Shown here: in pieces, positions 24,544 to 25,332 of the stretch | Layout of the letters: each line of letters starts with the position of its first letter | Numbering within the stretch: the stretch's first letter is position 1 | NCBI GenBank assembly: GCA_046155895.1 | Contig: JBJXFB010000168.1 | Span: forward strand, 1-25,332 | Direction of reading: 5' to 3' | From: DASYPQ01 sp046155895 | GTDB taxonomy: Bacteria > Planctomycetota > UBA1135 > GCA-002686595 | Length of the DNA stretch: 25,332 nucleotides | The notes under the pieces: model-generated | The model's database searches: none | The model's input: only the letters and a program-made list of their open reading frames with translations | What the model was told of the DNA's origin: nothing | Program-made: the position numbers and the translations under genes

Positions 24544-25332
24544 TCAGGGGAGCTCGAGCTCGAGGGACCCGTGGATCGAGGTCGATTTCCAGGCTAGCCC
24601 GCGCCGCTCGAGCTCCGGCTGCAAGGCAGGCGTTCCCGTCGCGCTGATCCAGACCTCGCTCGGCCGCACGCGCGCCAGGAGGCGGCCGAGGTGCTCGGTG
24701 TCCGAGCCGTGGTGGGGAAGAAGGAGGAGCCGCGCGGGCCCCCGCGGGGGGCGCTGCCGAAGCCAGATGGCGAGCCCTTCCTCATCGGCGTCGCCGCAGA
24801 GGACGATTCGCGCCTCTCTCCAGAGGACCTCGAGCACGAGGGAACCCTCATTGCCGGGATCGTCGACGGCGCGCGAGATCTCGAGCTGGAGGCCCGTGGC
24901 GCCCCGATCCAGATCCGGCAGGAGCCCCCGCCCCAGGGCCAGCTCGAGACGCGGCACGGTGTGCGGCAAGCGCGCAGCCAGGTGTGCGGGAAGCGCACCG
25001 GCCCAGACGGTGGGGGGAAAACGCTCAACCAGCCAGGGCAGGGCCCCGTCGTGGTCACGATGGGCGTGCGAAAGCACGACGCCTACCCGCGGCGTTTCGA
25101 AGGCGCGGAGCCATGGACCCAGGGCTTCGCGGTCGACTCCGGGGCGGTCGCGCGAGCCCGCGTCGAAGACCCACACCGCTCCTCCAGGCGAACGCAGCGT
25201 GACCGCGGTTCCGTGACCCACGTCGAGCGCGTGGAGCTCGAAACCCGCTGGCCTTGCGGTCCAGGGGAGGATCAGGATCGCCCAGACGATCGCCGCAATA
25301 CGGTACCAGGTCACTTCTTGCGGGATCCGAGC
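24544..25332 (-). CDS. comEC: ComEC C-terminal part (MBL-fold domain), runs off the right edge
   Basis: The last ~262 codons of a ComEC/Rec2 protein, the inner-membrane channel for DNA uptake. After a hydrophobic segment (RIAAIVWAILILPW) comes a metallo-beta-lactamase-fold domain: LDVGHGTAV, HAHRDHDG (HxHxDH), GDADEEG and LPHHGSDTEH. The frame is open to the window's right edge with no stop, and the membrane part of ComEC is expected beyond it. The GTG at 25,314 is therefore probably an internal codon rather than the start. All metal ligands expected of the ComEC MBL domain seem present. A standalone MBL protein is possible but less likely given the preceding membrane segment. Confidence 0.8.
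   Translation of the reverse strand, partial: ARIPQEVTWYRIAAIVWAILILPWTARPAGFELHALDVGHGTAVTLRSPGGAVWVFDAGSRDRPGVDREALGPWLRAFETPRVGVVLSHAHRDHDGALPWLVERFPPTVWAGALPAHLAARLPHTVPRLELALGRGLLPDLDRGATGLQLEISRAVDDPGNEGSLVLEVLWREARIVLCGDADEEGLAIWLRQRPPRGPARLLLLPHHGSDTEHLGRLLARVRPSEVWISATGTPALQPELERRGLAWKSTSIHGSLELELP

Overview
The window divides into two unlike parts that meet at about position 17,615. Positions 1 to 17,615 are an integrated mobile element, visibly lower in GC. From 17,615 to the right edge is a compact, very GC-rich chromosome. The junction lies inside comM (yifB), a Mg-chelatase-like AAA+ gene of the natural-transformation pathway. Only its N-terminal 356 codons remain (minus strand, 17,614-18,684), and the reading frame stops exactly where the conserved NPCPCG segment should follow. 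A large serine recombinase (16,152-17,681) sits at this edge, and its last ~21 codons are read from comM DNA. I take this as the right attachment junction of the element. The left junction and the rest of comM are not in the window, so the element is longer than 17.6 kb.

The left part of the element (1-6,720) looks like cargo. It holds a secreted or lipid-anchored DNA/RNA non-specific endonuclease, a second lipoprotein, and a structured gene-free stretch that ends in a textbook intrinsic terminator and may encode a small RNA. It also holds a 961-residue protein with an N-terminal PHP phosphoesterase domain and an SMC/ABC-type ATPase (TrlF-like), a likely defence or conflict gene.

The middle part (6,765-15,279) looks like the element's own core. 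It contains two paralogous VirD4/HerA-type DNA-pumping ATPases around a small membrane protein. The larger ATPase carries a C-terminal PD-(D/E)xK-like nuclease domain. After them come a primase/helicase-like AAA protein, an XRE regulator, a RuvC-like resolvase, an ECF-type sigma factor and a small accessory protein. No relaxase, VirB4 or mating-pore gene is visible, so self-transfer is not demonstrated. A minus-strand gene of unknown function (15,336-15,875) is preceded by three evenly spaced micro-hairpins that share a loop sequence.

The chromosomal part holds an arsenosugar cassette (peroxidase-like protein and radical-SAM ArsS), a lipoprotein N-acetylmuramoyl-L-alanine amidase overlapping arsS by 4 bp, murQ and a membrane protein on the opposite strand, a BoxD-type aldehyde dehydrogenase, and the 3' end of comEC at the edge. 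Lipoproteins, murQ and peptidoglycan recycling point to a Gram-negative-type bacterium with a high-GC genome. Planctomycetota or Myxococcota are possible, but the sequence alone does not settle it. Both comM and comEC lie within 8 kb of each other, and the element has destroyed comM.
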